A stretch of 64,000 nucleotides of DNA from Chromobacterium phragmitis (GCF_003325475.1 NZ_CP029495.1:2542001-2606000), one strand, 5' to 3'; shown: positions 35,160 to 45,104, counted from the first letter of the stretch. The notes: generated by a model not told the origin, from the sequence alone. Numbers and translations are program-made.

Positions 35160-36749
35160 TCAGCGCGCCGCGCGCGCGCTGCGGTTCTTGCCGGCGGCCT
35201 TGGCCTGGTAGAGCGCCTGGTCCGCCCTGCGGTAAAGTTGTTCCAGATCGCTGCCGTGGTCGGGCAGGGCGGCGATGCCGCAGGAGAAGCTGGCGCGGAA
35301 AGTCTGGTCGCCGCTGCCCTGGTGTTCGATGCGATGGAAGCGGCGTCGCCAGATTTCCGCCCGTTGCTGCGCCTGTTCTGCATCGCTTCCGGGCAGCACG
35401 ACCATGAATTCCTCGCCGCCGAGCCGGCAAACGATGTCGGCCGCGCGGCATTGTTGTTTCAGCAGCCAGGCCAACGCCTGCAGCACGGCATCGCCCACCT
35501 GGTGGCCGTGCAGGTCGTTGATGCGCTTGAAGTCGTCCAGGTCCAGCATCGCCACTGCGATGGGCTGCGATTCGCGTTCGGCGCGCTCGCGTTCCCGTTC
35601 GAAGGTTTCATCCAGATAGCGGCGATTGAACAGCTGGGTCAGCGGATCGCGCAGCGTCTGCTCGCGCAGCGCAGCCTGCAACGCTTCGATCTGGGCCAGC
35701 CTGTCGGTCAGTTGCAGATTGGCGTCGCGCAGCGCGTCTTCGGTCTGGCGGCGCAGAGTGATGTCGCGCATCACCAGCATCCGGGTGAGGGCGGGCTTGC
35801 GGAAGGGTTGGATCTCGTAGACGCGGATATCGAGAATGCGGTCGCCGTCAGGCGTCATCAGTTCTAACTGAGGCCCGCCTGAAAGCATGCCGGCGCGCAG
35901 CCAGGGCGCCGGCAGTTCGCAGCCATGCCATGGCGCCGGCTTGTCGCCCAGCATGTCCGAGCCGGCGGGGTTGATGTCGAGGATGCGCAATTGATGGTCG
36001 ACCACTACGACGCCGTCGCCCATCGCCTCGAACGCGCGGGCGCGGGCCACCGGCACCAGATACAACTGGCGCAGGTATAGCAGATCGATGGCGAAGATCA
36101 TGCCGGTGAAGGCGAAGGAGTGGGGCGTCGGATCCAGTCCTTGCAGCGGGAACGCGCCGCTGAGGTAGAGGATATTGCCGAACCAGGGCGCGATCGCGCT
36201 GAGCATCAGCGTGATGGACTGGCCTCGAAAGTGGGGCGGGAAGTAATGCAGCGCCCGGATCAGCAGCAGGCTGCCCAGCAGCATCATCAGGTAGGAGTAG
36301 CCTGCCACGCCCAGCCAGAACGCCGGGCCGTGGCCGTAGATCAAGAGGTTGTAGCCGGAGGGGCTGGGCCGGACGCTGGTCCATATCAGACGGTGGTGGT
36401 CATTGCTGGCCGCGAGCAGCAGGCAGAGGACGGGAATCGCGAACAGCAGGGCCAGCCAACGGCGGCGCAGCGAGATGTGATTGTAGTCCAGCGCCAGCAG
36501 CAGAAACAGCACCGGCGTGCTCAGCGTGCCTAGATATTCCACCTTGGACCAGAAGAGTTTGGCGCCTATGCTGGTGACGGACAGTTCGCACATCGCGCCG
36601 CCGGCCCAGAACGCCACCGAGGCCATCAGCAGCGCCAGCCAGCGCACCCCGGCGAATTGCCGTCGGTTCCAGGCGATGATGCTGATGGCGGCGGCCAGCA
36701 GCGAGGCGAGGCCGGACAAGGCGGCCAGCGGCGTGAATGCGAAGGACAT
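35160..36749 (-). CDS. membrane-bound diguanylate cyclase (7TM-PAS-GGDEF)
   Basis: The 529-residue protein has about seven membrane helices in residues 1-230 (histidine-kinase-type 7TM input domain) and a PAS-like domain at about 240-335 (FEAMGDGVVVVDHQLRILDI). A short coiled coil at about 335-365 leads to a GGDEF domain. The active site is GGEEF at 444-448, which is catalytically competent, and the I-site RxxD is R435-A-A-D438, five residues upstream. It should therefore make cyclic di-GMP with product inhibition. No EAL domain is present. It is divergent from ahcY and convergent with metK. Confidence 0.93.
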   Translation of the reverse strand: MSFAFTPLAALSGLASLLAAAISIIAWNRRQFAGVRWLALLMASVAFWAGGAMCELSVTSIGAKLFWSKVEYLGTLSTPVLFLLLALDYNHISLRRRWLALLFAIPVLCLLLAASNDHHRLIWTSVRPSPSGYNLLIYGHGPAFWLGVAGYSYLMMLLGSLLLIRALHYFPPHFRGQSITLMLSAIAPWFGNILYLSGAFPLQGLDPTPHSFAFTGMIFAIDLLYLRQLYLVPVARARAFEAMGDGVVVVDHQLRILDINPAGSDMLGDKPAPWHGCELPAPWLRAGMLSGGPQLELMTPDGDRILDIRVYEIQPFRKPALTRMLVMRDITLRRQTEDALRDANLQLTDRLAQIEALQAALREQTLRDPLTQLFNRRYLDETFERERERAERESQPIAVAMLDLDDFKRINDLHGHQVGDAVLQALAWLLKQQCRAADIVCRLGGEEFMVVLPGSDAEQAQQRAEIWRRRFHRIEHQGSGDQTFRASFSCGIAALPDHGSDLEQLYRRADQALYQAKAAGKNRSARAAR

Positions 36750-36825
36750 GGCAAGGCGGCGAAATGACCAAGCGCCAGTTTATCGCTTTGACATGACAAG
36801 TCCTACCTTTTCCGATGGGACTGGG

Positions 36826-36831
36826 TATAAT
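36826..36831 (+). promoter_or_regulatory. -10 element of ahcY
   Basis: A perfect TATAAT in GGGTATAATCG places the transcription start near 36838, a few bases before the riboswitch. TTGACA at 36788-36793 is 32 bases away, too far to be its -35. Confidence 0.6.
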
Positions 36832-36841
36832 CGTTTTACCA

Positions 36842-36925
36842 CCCGAGGGGCGCTGCGAGGAGGTTCATCTCCCCAGGCTCGGGCTGCCGCGGGCGATATC
36901 GTCCGCGAATCAAAACGGCGCTCAC
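36842..36925 (+). ncRNA. S-adenosylhomocysteine (SAH) riboswitch
   Basis: The leader has the conserved SAH aptamer blocks in order: CCGAGGGGCGCTGCGAGG, then CCAGGCTCGG about 15 bases later, a variable hairpin (CCGCGGGCGATATCGTCCGC region), and AACGGCGCTCAC at 36914-36925. CCGAG pairs with CTCGG and GCGCT in the first block faces GGCGCTC in the last as part of the pseudoknotted core. SAH riboswitches turn on ahcY when SAH builds up. The distance of about 78 bases to the ahcY ATG leaves space for an expression platform. Confidence 0.92.
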
Positions 36926-37002
36926 CTGACTCATGACCGTGGCGGCACGGGATGGCGGGTGGGCCGCATCCTGGCTGGCCGCGTGAACAAGGATGCTTCA
37001 CG

Positions 37003-38403
<1,401 letters not shown>

Positions 38404-38420
38404 TTATTGAACCAAGGCGA

Positions 38421-38458
38421 AACGGACAGCGCCCCTAGAATGGAGCTGTCCGTTTTTT
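38421..38458 (+). terminator. terminator of ahcY
   Basis: AACGGACAGC pairs with GCTGTCCGTT around a 14-base loop, followed by TTTT. It separates ahcY from metF, so metF either has its own promoter in the next 70 bases or depends on readthrough. Confidence 0.82.
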
Positions 38459-38528
38459 GCGACAGGCACGAGACGACAGCCGGCGCGAGACCGGCGAGCC
38501 AGCCAGGACAGCGATAGAGAGGATCACC

Positions 38529-39365
38529 ATGACGCAGACGCCGCGCACCTTCAGTTTCGAATTTTTCCCGCCCAAGACGCCGGAAGGCGTCGCCAAGCTG
38601 CGCACCACGCGCCAGCAACTGGCCCAGTTCAAGCCGCAGTTCTTCTCGGTGACTTTCGGCGCCGGCGGAACTACCCGCGACGGCACCTTGTCCACTGTGC
38701 TGGAAATCCGCAGCGAAGGGCAGGCCGCCGCGCCGCACCTGTCCTGCATCGGCTCCACCCGCGAGAACATCGCCGCCATCCTGAATGAATACCGGGCCAA
38801 CGGCATCCGCCACCTGGTGGCGCTGCGCGGCGACATTCCGTCAGGCATGGTGGCGGCCGGCGAATTCCGCTACGCCAACGAGTTGGTGGCGTTCATCCGC
38901 GCCGAGCATGGCGACCATTTCCACATCGAGGTGGCCGCCTATCCGGAATTCCATCCGCAGGCGCGCTCGGCGGAAGACGACCTCGCCAATTTCGTGCGCA
39001 AGGCCCAGGCCGGGGCGGATTCGGCGATGACGCAGTATTTCTTCAACGCCGACAGTTATTTCCGCTTCGTCGACGAGGTCCGCGCGCGCGGGGTGGACAT
39101 TCCCATCGTGCCCGGTATCATGCCGATCTCGAATTTCGGCCAGCTGTGCCGCTTCTCCGACATGTGCGGGGCGGAAGTGCCGCGCTGGCTGCGCCTGCGC
39201 ATGCAGGCCTATTACGACGATGCCGCGTCCATCCGCGCGCTGGGGCTGGACGTGGTGACCGAGCTGTGCGATCGCCTGTTGCAAGGCGGCGCGCCCGGAC
39301 TGCATTTTTACACATTGAACCAGGCAGGCCTGGTCTCCACCATCTGGCAGAGGCTAGGCCTGTGA
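38529..39365 (+). CDS. metF: 5,10-methylenetetrahydrofolate reductase
   Basis: The 278-residue flavoprotein TIM barrel begins TFSFEFFPPKTPEGV with the catalytic glutamate in SFEFFPPK. SVTFGAGGTTRDGT, HLVALRGDIP and TQYFFNADSYFRF are further family motifs. It reduces methylene-THF to methyl-THF for methionine synthesis. ATG 38529 after GAGAGGATCACC is chosen over an earlier in-frame codon that adds unrelated basic residues. Confidence 0.96.
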   Translation: MTQTPRTFSFEFFPPKTPEGVAKLRTTRQQLAQFKPQFFSVTFGAGGTTRDGTLSTVLEIRSEGQAAAPHLSCIGSTRENIAAILNEYRANGIRHLVALRGDIPSGMVAAGEFRYANELVAFIRAEHGDHFHIEVAAYPEFHPQARSAEDDLANFVRKAQAGADSAMTQYFFNADSYFRFVDEVRARGVDIPIVPGIMPISNFGQLCRFSDMCGAEVPRWLRLRMQAYYDDAASIRALGLDVVTELCDRLLQGGAPGLHFYTLNQAGLVSTIWQRLGL

Positions 39366-39370
39366 CGGCG

Positions 39371-39395
39371 CGCGGGCGGATTCTATCCGCCCGCG
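39371..39395 (+). other. GC-rich hairpin between metF and the YqhA gene
   Basis: A perfect 11-bp stem (CGCGGGCGGAT with ATCCGCCCGCG) on a three-base loop, with no T tract. It could protect the metF mRNA end or mark a factor-assisted stop. It is not a normal terminator. Confidence 0.5.
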
Positions 39396-39417
39396 GCCGC
39401 AAGCAACAGGAAAGCCC

Positions 39418-39963
39418 ATGCAAGACCAACAAGCCGTTCAAACCGCGCCCCGCAAATCGCTGCTCGGCCAGGTGATTTTCAGCAGCCGCTGGCTGCAGCT
39501 GCCCATCTACCTGGGCCTGATCGTGGTGCAGGGCGTGTACGCCTGGAAATTTCTCGCCCAGTTGTGGGAGTTGCTGGAAGGGCTGAACCACCTGACCGAG
39601 ACCGACATCATGCTGGCGGTGCTGGGCCTGATCGACGTAGTGATGATCGCCAACCTGCTGGTGATGGTGACGGTGGGCGGCTACGAGACTTTCGTGTCGC
39701 GGCTGCGCATCGATACCCATCCGGACCAGCCGGAGTGGCTGGACCACGTCAACGCCTCGGTGCTGAAAGTGAAGCTGTCGATGGCCATCATCAGCATCTC
39801 GTCCATCCACTTGCTGCAGACTTTCATCAACGCCAGCCGCATCGACGAGCACACCATCAAGTGGCAGCTGTTCCTGCACCTGGCCTTCCTGCTGTCGGCG
39901 GCGGCCATCGCCTACACCGACAAGTTGCTGGCCGGCACCACCGCCCACCACCAGAGAGACTGA
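39418..39963 (+). CDS. YqhA/UPF0114 family membrane protein
   Basis: The 181-residue protein has four hydrophobic segments. Recognisable family stretches are IFSSRWLQLPIYLGLIVVQ, LGLIDVVMIANLLVMVTVGGYETFVSR in part, and KLSMAIISISSIHLLQTFIN. UPF0114 proteins sit in the inner membrane; function is not established. CAGGAAA precedes the ATG. It is 52 bases after metF and followed by a terminator. Confidence 0.9.
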   Translation: MQDQQAVQTAPRKSLLGQVIFSSRWLQLPIYLGLIVVQGVYAWKFLAQLWELLEGLNHLTETDIMLAVLGLIDVVMIANLLVMVTVGGYETFVSRLRIDTHPDQPEWLDHVNASVLKVKLSMAIISISSIHLLQTFINASRIDEHTIKWQLFLHLAFLLSAAAIAYTDKLLAGTTAHHQRD

Positions 39964-39979
39964 TCGGCGCAGCCAAAGC

Positions 39980-40009
39980 AAAACGGCCCTTGTGGGCCGT
40001 TTTGTTTTT
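39980..40009. terminator. terminator between the YqhA gene and the Lrp-type regulator
   Basis: AAAACGGCCC, loop TTGT, GGGCCGTTTT followed by GTTTTT. Usable on both strands. Confidence 0.88.
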
Positions 40010-40023
40010 GAGCCGCGCGCCGC

Positions 40024-40509
40024 TTACAGGCCGCGCATCTGTCCCAGCGGCAGCGCGGTGGTGCGCTTGATCTCCTTCAGCACGAAGCTGGACTTCACAT
40101 CCTCGACGCCCGGATGTTGGAGCAGCTCGTCCATCACGAAGCGCGAGAAGTGCTCCATGTCCTCGAAATACACTTGCAGCAGATAATCCATTTCTCCGGT
40201 CATCGCGAAGCAATTGATGACTTCCGGCCAGTTCTGCACCGCCTCGATAAAGCTCTGCAGGTGCATGTTTCCGCGTTTTTCCAGCGTCACGCGCACCCAG
40301 GCCTGCAGGCCCAAACCGATGTGCGCCGGATCGAGCAGGGCGACGTACTGGCGGATCACGCCGGACTCTTCCAGTTGCTTCAGTCGGCGCAGACAGGGCG
40401 ATGGCGACAGGGCCACGCGCTCGGCGAGTTCGACATTGGTCAACCGGCCGTCCAGTTGCAGCTCGGCCAGAATACGCAAGTCTGTCTTGTCTAATGTGAG
40501 ACTTGGCAT
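40024..40509 (-). CDS. Lrp/AsnC family transcriptional regulator
   Basis: The 161-residue protein has an N-terminal winged helix (LDKTDLRILAELQLDGRL; LAERVALSPSPCLRRLKQLEESGVI) and a C-terminal RAM ligand-binding domain (ALLDPAHIGLGLQAWVRV; CFAMTGEMDYLLQVYFEDME). It is divergent from the tyrosine-degradation genes, so control of that cluster by tyrosine or a relative is likely. The same position is seen for Lrp-type regulators beside hpd genes in other Proteobacteria. A candidate operator lies 50 bases upstream of its own start. Confidence 0.93.
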   Translation of the reverse strand: MPSLTLDKTDLRILAELQLDGRLTNVELAERVALSPSPCLRRLKQLEESGVIRQYVALLDPAHIGLGLQAWVRVTLEKRGNMHLQSFIEAVQNWPEVINCFAMTGEMDYLLQVYFEDMEHFSRFVMDELLQHPGVEDVKSSFVLKEIKRTTALPLGQMRGL

Positions 40510-40930
40510 ATTTTCTCCTGATAATCGGTTTGTTGTGGTGTTTTATTCTTCAATATCGCTTGGCAAAAATCATTTAGCAAGATAATTGCCGCTCTATTTC
40601 CATAGAATAAAAAGCCTAATCGCAAACGGCGGCGCAAGACTGCCGATGCATGTCGATGGTGTGTGACAGCAGATAACGATTCGTTCGGAGGAGAGCCAAG
40701 TCGTACCGCCATCGGCGGCCGACGCCGGCGCGCGCGTCCCGTCGCGCAACCGTTTCCCCTTGCCTCTGCTTCCTTCCGACTCGTCAAACCGCCCCCGGCG
40801 CCCACGCGAACGGGAATGCGGTCAGCTTACATAACGCGGACCATCTGCGCACGTTTACAAAAGACTGAACGAAAATTGATAGACCATGCCTCGAATGTCT
40901 GGCACGAGGCTATAAACAGAGGAGAAACAA
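40510..40930. other. 421-base intergenic region, regulator/hppD
   Basis: The half next to the regulator is A/T-rich and holds an imperfect inverted repeat (see separate entry). The middle (about 40,620-40,840) is G/C-rich with open frames but no protein I recognise, no ribosome site of note and no homologue suspected. The end before hppD has TATAAA at 40911-40916 without a spaced -35, then GAGGAG directly before the hppD ATG. Confidence 0.5.
40559..40581. promoter_or_regulatory. candidate operator of the Lrp-type regulator
   Basis: An imperfect inverted repeat CTTG-N2-AAA-N5-TTT-N2-CAAG; 14 of 23 positions are symmetric. The A/T-rich centre and size fit Lrp-type sites. It is placed to autoregulate the regulator gene. 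Confidence 0.35.
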
Positions 40931-42007
40931 ATGAAAATGGAAGCCATGCTGCAAAACCCGCTCGCCACCGATGGATTCGAATTCGTCGAATATACCGCGC
41001 CGGACGCGGCCGGCGTGGAAAAGCTGCGCCAGCTGTTCCTGTCGCTGGGCTTTACCGAAGTGGCCCGCCACCGCAGCAAGGATGTCAGCTTGTTCCGTCA
41101 GGGCGACATCAACTTCATCCTGAACGCCGAGCGCAGCCAGCCGGCCAGCGAATTCGCCAAAGCGCACGGTCCGTCGGCTTGTGCGATGGCTTGGCGCGTC
41201 AAGGACGCCGCCAGGGCGTATGAATACGCGCTGTCGCACGGCGCCAAGCCCTATCAGCGCCCGGTCGGCGCGATGGAGCTGAACATCCCGGCGGTGCAGG
41301 GCATCGGCGGCTCCGCGCTGTATTTTGTCGACCGCTATGGCCAGGGCAAGGACATCTATGAGATCGACTTCGTGCCGCTGGATGGCGTCGACCAGCATCC
41401 GTACGGCGTCGGCCTGACTCTGATCGACCACCTGACCCACAACGTCGCGCGCGGCAATATGGCTACCTGGGCCGACTTCTACACCGGCATCGCCAATTTC
41501 CGCGAAATCCGCTACTTCGACATCGAGGGCAAGCTGACCGGCCTGGTGTCCAAGGCGATGACCAGCCCCTGCGGCAAGATCCGCATCCCGATCAACGAAT
41601 CGTCCGACGACAAGAGCCAGATCGAGGAATTCCTGCGCCAGTACAACGGGGAGGGCATCCAGCACATCGCTCTGACCACCGACGACATCTACGCCACCGT
41701 GGAAACGCTGAAGGCGCGGGGCACCCGCTTCCTGGATACGCCGGATACCTACTACGAGAAGGTGGATACCCGCGTGCCGGGACACGGGGAGGATGTGGCT
41801 CGCCTGAAGAAGAACAGCATCCTGATCGACGGCGCGCCGGTGGAAGGCATCCTGCTGCAGATCTTCACCGAAACCGTGATCGGCCCGATTTTCTTCGAAA
41901 TCATCCAGCGCAAGGGCAACGAGGGCTTCGGCGAAGGCAACTTCAAGGCCTTGTTCGAGTCCATCGAGGAAGACCAGATCCGCCGCGGTGTGCTGAAGGC
42001 CGATTGA
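40931..42007 (+). CDS. hppD: 4-hydroxyphenylpyruvate dioxygenase
   Basis: The 358-residue enzyme has a two-domain vicinal oxygen chelate fold. The iron ligands are His167 in IDHLTHNV, His245 in IQHIALTT and Glu323 in FFEIIQRKG. It converts 4-hydroxyphenylpyruvate, the transamination product of tyrosine, into homogentisate. GAGGAGAAACAA precedes the ATG. It leads a cluster that continues with hmgA, fahA and maiA, giving full conversion to fumarate and acetoacetate. Confidence 0.97.
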   Translation: MKMEAMLQNPLATDGFEFVEYTAPDAAGVEKLRQLFLSLGFTEVARHRSKDVSLFRQGDINFILNAERSQPASEFAKAHGPSACAMAWRVKDAARAYEYALSHGAKPYQRPVGAMELNIPAVQGIGGSALYFVDRYGQGKDIYEIDFVPLDGVDQHPYGVGLTLIDHLTHNVARGNMATWADFYTGIANFREIRYFDIEGKLTGLVSKAMTSPCGKIRIPINESSDDKSQIEEFLRQYNGEGIQHIALTTDDIYATVETLKARGTRFLDTPDTYYEKVDTRVPGHGEDVARLKKNSILIDGAPVEGILLQIFTETVIGPIFFEIIQRKGNEGFGEGNFKALFESIEEDQIRRGVLKAD

Positions 42008-42128
42008 TCCATTCCCGCCGCGGCGGCCGGCTCCGGATTTCCGGACGGGCGCCGCGGCGTCTTGCCGTATGTACACCATGCAATGGCGCGGTCCCGACGC
42101 CGCCGGCCGCGCCGACAGGACATTCAAA

Positions 42129-43259
42129 ATGCGTAAATGGATCAGTTACCCGCACCGCGAGGGCACCATCTCGCGGCAAGCCCACGCCGATTTTCCGGCC
42201 GAGGCCATCTACGAGCGCGAAGTGGGCCGCAGCGGCTTCTTCGGCCCGGCCACCCACCTGCATCACAAGCATCCGCCGACCGGCTGGAGCGCTTGGGAAG
42301 GCCCGCTGCGCCCGCGCGCTTTCGATCTGAACGAACTGCCGCACGGCACGCCGGCGCCGTGGGACGCGCCGCTGGTGTTGCACAACGCCCAGTGCAAGCT
42401 GCGCATCTGGCGCTGCGACCAGGCGATGACCCAGCTGTTCCGCAACGCCGACGGCGACGACCTCTTGTTCATCCACGCCGGCAGCGGCGAGCTGTTCTGC
42501 GACTACGGCCACTTGAGCTACCGCGACGGCGACTACATCCTGGTGCCGCGCTCCACCAGCTGGCGCATCGAGCCGGCCAGCCCGACCACCATGCTGATGG
42601 TGGAAACCAGCAATGGCGCCTACCAGCTGCCGGAAAAGGGCCTGGTCGGTCCCCACGCCATCTTCGACGAGGCGGTGCTGGACGTGCCGGCCATCGATGA
42701 CGCCTTCAAGGCGCAGCAGACCGAGGACGAGTGGCAGGTGGTGATCAAGCGCCGCGGCGCGCTGTCCACCGTCACCTACCCGTACAACCCGTTGGACGCC
42801 ATCGGCTGGCACGGCAATTTGTCGGTGGCGCGCGTCAACTGGCGCGACATCCGTCCGCTGATGAGCCACCGCTACCACCTGCCGCCATCGGCGCATACGA
42901 CTTTCGTCGCCGACGGTTTCGTGATCTGCACCTTCGTGCCGCGGCCAATCGAGTCCGACCCGGGCGCGCTGAAGGTGCCGTTCTATCACAACAACGACGA
43001 CTACGACGAAGTGATCTTCTATCACGCCGGCGACTTCTTCAGCCGCGACAACATCAAGCCGGGCATGCTGACTTTCCACCCGGCCGGCTTCACGCACGGC
43101 CCGCACCCGAAGGCATTCGCCAAGGCGATGACCGATCCGAAGAAGTTCACCGATGAAGTGGCGGTGATGATAGACGCTCGCGACGCTTTGGAGCAGGGGC
43201 CTGGGCTGGCCAGCGTGGAGTGGCAGGGATACGTGGATAGCTGGAAGCCCAAGTCCTGA
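42129..43259 (+). CDS. hmgA: homogentisate 1,2-dioxygenase family protein
   Basis: The 376-residue cupin-fold protein reads MRKWISYPHREGTISRQAH at its start and has LFIHAGSGELFCDYGHLSYRDGDYILVP (in parts) as its N-terminal cupin. The C-terminal region FYHNNDDYDEVIFYHAGDF plus FTHGPHPKA supplies likely His/Glu iron ligands. It should open the homogentisate ring to maleylacetoacetate. It is shorter than the usual 430-440 residues and diverges from the human-type enzyme, so it belongs to a shorter subfamily. Context between hppD and fahA/maiA supports the role. ATG 42129 follows AGGA by eight bases. Confidence 0.88.
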   Translation: MRKWISYPHREGTISRQAHADFPAEAIYEREVGRSGFFGPATHLHHKHPPTGWSAWEGPLRPRAFDLNELPHGTPAPWDAPLVLHNAQCKLRIWRCDQAMTQLFRNADGDDLLFIHAGSGELFCDYGHLSYRDGDYILVPRSTSWRIEPASPTTMLMVETSNGAYQLPEKGLVGPHAIFDEAVLDVPAIDDAFKAQQTEDEWQVVIKRRGALSTVTYPYNPLDAIGWHGNLSVARVNWRDIRPLMSHRYHLPPSAHTTFVADGFVICTFVPRPIESDPGALKVPFYHNNDDYDEVIFYHAGDFFSRDNIKPGMLTFHPAGFTHGPHPKAFAKAMTDPKKFTDEVAVMIDARDALEQGPGLASVEWQGYVDSWKPKS

Positions 43260-43290
43260 CGCCATTGCTGCTGCGCGGCCCGATCTCGAC

Positions 43291-43340
43291 GCTGCGATGC
43301 TCGCGGTACGATTTGTACCGCTGCGCTTCTCCCGCCGACC
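43291..43340 (+). repeat. intergenic repeat, copy 2
   Basis: GCTGCGATGC, then GTACGATTTGTAC at 43306-43318 and CTGCG at 43321-43325. It matches the block order of the copy near 32,030. It is in the hmgA-fahA gap. Confidence 0.55.
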
Positions 43341-43437
43341 TCGGACCGCTCGCGACGCAATCGCGTTCAGGCCAGGCCGAACATTGATTGATATAGAGGA
43401 ACGGCCCGCAGCGGCCGCAAGCAGAAAGAACATCAAG

Positions 43438-44415
43438 ATGAAATTAGCCACCTACCACAACCACACCCGCGACGGCCAGCTGATGGTCGTCAGCCGCGAT
43501 CTCTCCCGCGCCGTGGCGGTGCCGGCGATCGCCGCCACGCTGCAGGCCGCGTTGGACAACTGGGCCCAGGCCGAGCCGCGCCTGAAGGAAGTCTACAACG
43601 CCATCAACCACGGCCAGGCGCCGGACGAAGTGGCCTTCGATGCCAGGCGTTGCCTGAGCCCGTTGCCGCGTGCTTACCAGTGGGCCGACGGCAGCGCCTA
43701 TCTGAACCACGTGGAACTGGTGCGCAAGGCGCGCGGCGCCGAGGTGCCGGCCAGCTTCTACACCGATCCGCTGATGTACCAGGGCGGCTCCGACGCTTTC
43801 CTGGCGCCGACGGCCGATATTCCGCTGCGCGACGAGGCCTGGGGCCTGGATTTCGAAGGCGAGGTGGCGGTGGTCACCGGCGATGTGCCGCTGGGCGCGC
43901 CGGCCGACGCCAAGCACATCCGTCTGCTGATGCTGGTCAACGACGTGACCCTGCGCAACCTGATTCCGCCTGAGTTGGCCAAGGGCTTCGGCTTCTTCCA
44001 GAGCAAGCCGGCCACCGCCTTCTCGCCGGTCGCCGTCACGCCGGACGAACTGGGCGATGCCTGGGACGGCGGCAAGGTGCACCTGCCGCTGTTGGTCGAC
44101 TATAACGGCGCCTTCTACGGCAAACCCAACTGCGGCGTGGAGATGCAATTCAGCTTCCCGCAACTGGTGGCCCACGTGTCGAAGACCCGCGAGCTGGTCG
44201 CCGGCTCCATCGTCGGCTCCGGCACCATCTCCAACAAGGATCGCTCGGTCGGCTCTTGCTGCCTGGCCGAGCAGCGGATGATAGAAACCATCGAGCAGGG
44301 CGCGCCGAAGACGCCGTTCATGAAGGTGGGCGACACGGTGCGCATCGAGATGAAGAACGCGGCCGGCGACAGCATCTTCGGCGCTATCGTCCAGACGGTG
44401 GCGAAACATGACTGA
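43438..44415 (+). CDS. fahA: fumarylacetoacetate hydrolase family protein
   Basis: The 325-residue protein has the FAH domain: PLMYQGGSDAFLAP, LDFEGEVAVVTGDVPLG with acidic metal ligands, and LVNDVTLRNLIPPELAKGFGFFQSKP in part. SIVGSGTISNKD is a late family motif. It cleaves fumarylacetoacetate to fumarate and acetoacetate, the last step of the pathway. ATG 43438 gives the normal MKLATYHNHTRDGQL start. Its stop overlaps the maiA start by eight bases. Confidence 0.93.
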   Translation: MKLATYHNHTRDGQLMVVSRDLSRAVAVPAIAATLQAALDNWAQAEPRLKEVYNAINHGQAPDEVAFDARRCLSPLPRAYQWADGSAYLNHVELVRKARGAEVPASFYTDPLMYQGGSDAFLAPTADIPLRDEAWGLDFEGEVAVVTGDVPLGAPADAKHIRLLMLVNDVTLRNLIPPELAKGFGFFQSKPATAFSPVAVTPDELGDAWDGGKVHLPLLVDYNGAFYGKPNCGVEMQFSFPQLVAHVSKTRELVAGSIVGSGTISNKDRSVGSCCLAEQRMIETIEQGAPKTPFMKVGDTVRIEMKNAAGDSIFGAIVQTVAKHD

Positions 44416-45052
44416 TCGCGTGCTGTACGGTTATTTCCGTTCCAGCGCCGCCTACCGGGTGCGCATCGCGCTGAACCTGAAGGGGCTGGATTACCGCTAT
44501 CAGCCGATCAACCTGCTGAAGGGCGAGCAGCGCAGCGCCGAGTACCTGGCGATCAACCCGCACGGCCTGGTGCCGCTGCTGGACGACGACGGCGTCAGGA
44601 TCGCGCAGTCGCTGGCCATCTGCGAATACCTGGACGAGGCGTATCCGGATACCCCGCCGCTGCTGCCTGCCAATCCGGCGGCGCGGGCGCGGGTCCGCTC
44701 GCTGGCGCTGGCCATAGCCGCCGACATCCATCCTTTGCAGAACACCCGGGTCGGCAAGTATTTGCAGACCGAGTACGGCAAGGACGAAGAAGGCAAGGCC
44801 GAGTGGATACGCCATTGGATACGCGTTGGCTTCGACGCGCTGGAGCGGCAGCTGGCGGAATCGCCCAGCCGCTACGCAGCCGGCGACGAGCCGACGCTGG
44901 CCGACATCTGCCTGTTGCCGCAGGTGTTCAGCGCCCGCCGTTTCGGCCTGGATTTGACGCCGTACCCGAACATCGTCCGTGTCGCCGACGAGTTGGAGCA
45001 TTTGCAGGCATTCGCCGAAGCGCATCCATCCCGCCAGCCGGATACGATGTAA
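44408..45052 (+). CDS. maiA: maleylacetoacetate isomerase (zeta-class GST)
   Basis: The 214-residue glutathione transferase has the zeta-class active-site motif RSSAAYRVRIALNLKG, with the catalytic serines at 12-13, then NPHGLVPLLDDDG and the C-terminal helical domain with AAGDEPTLADICLLPQVF. It isomerises maleylacetoacetate to fumarylacetoacetate with glutathione. Overlap with fahA shows coupled translation. A terminator follows. Confidence 0.95.
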   Translation: MTDRVLYGYFRSSAAYRVRIALNLKGLDYRYQPINLLKGEQRSAEYLAINPHGLVPLLDDDGVRIAQSLAICEYLDEAYPDTPPLLPANPAARARVRSLALAIAADIHPLQNTRVGKYLQTEYGKDEEGKAEWIRHWIRVGFDALERQLAESPSRYAAGDEPTLADICLLPQVFSARRFGLDLTPYPNIVRVADELEHLQAFAEAHPSRQPDTM

Positions 45053-45066
45053 GTCTTTGATCCGCA

Positions 45067-45104
45067 GGCCCGGCTGCTAAGCGTGGCCGGGCCGCTTGTT
45101 TTTT
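45067..45104 (+). terminator. terminator of the tyrosine-degradation cluster
   Basis: GGCCCGGC pairs with GCCGGGCC around an 11-base loop; five bases after the stem comes T6. Confidence 0.68.

Noticed and set aside
36788..36831. TTGACA plus TATAAT as one promoter for ahcY
   Set aside because: The spacing is 32 bases, about twice the usable distance; only the -10 is kept.
40900..40915. Possible sigma-54 promoter before hppD (TGGCACG)
   Set aside because: The -24 half is perfect, but the -12 position reads TA where GC is needed, so it is unlikely to work.
40663..40930. Open frame in the hppD upstream region running into hppD
   Set aside because: The translation is Arg/Pro/Ala-rich with no family features, and it is out of frame with hppD.
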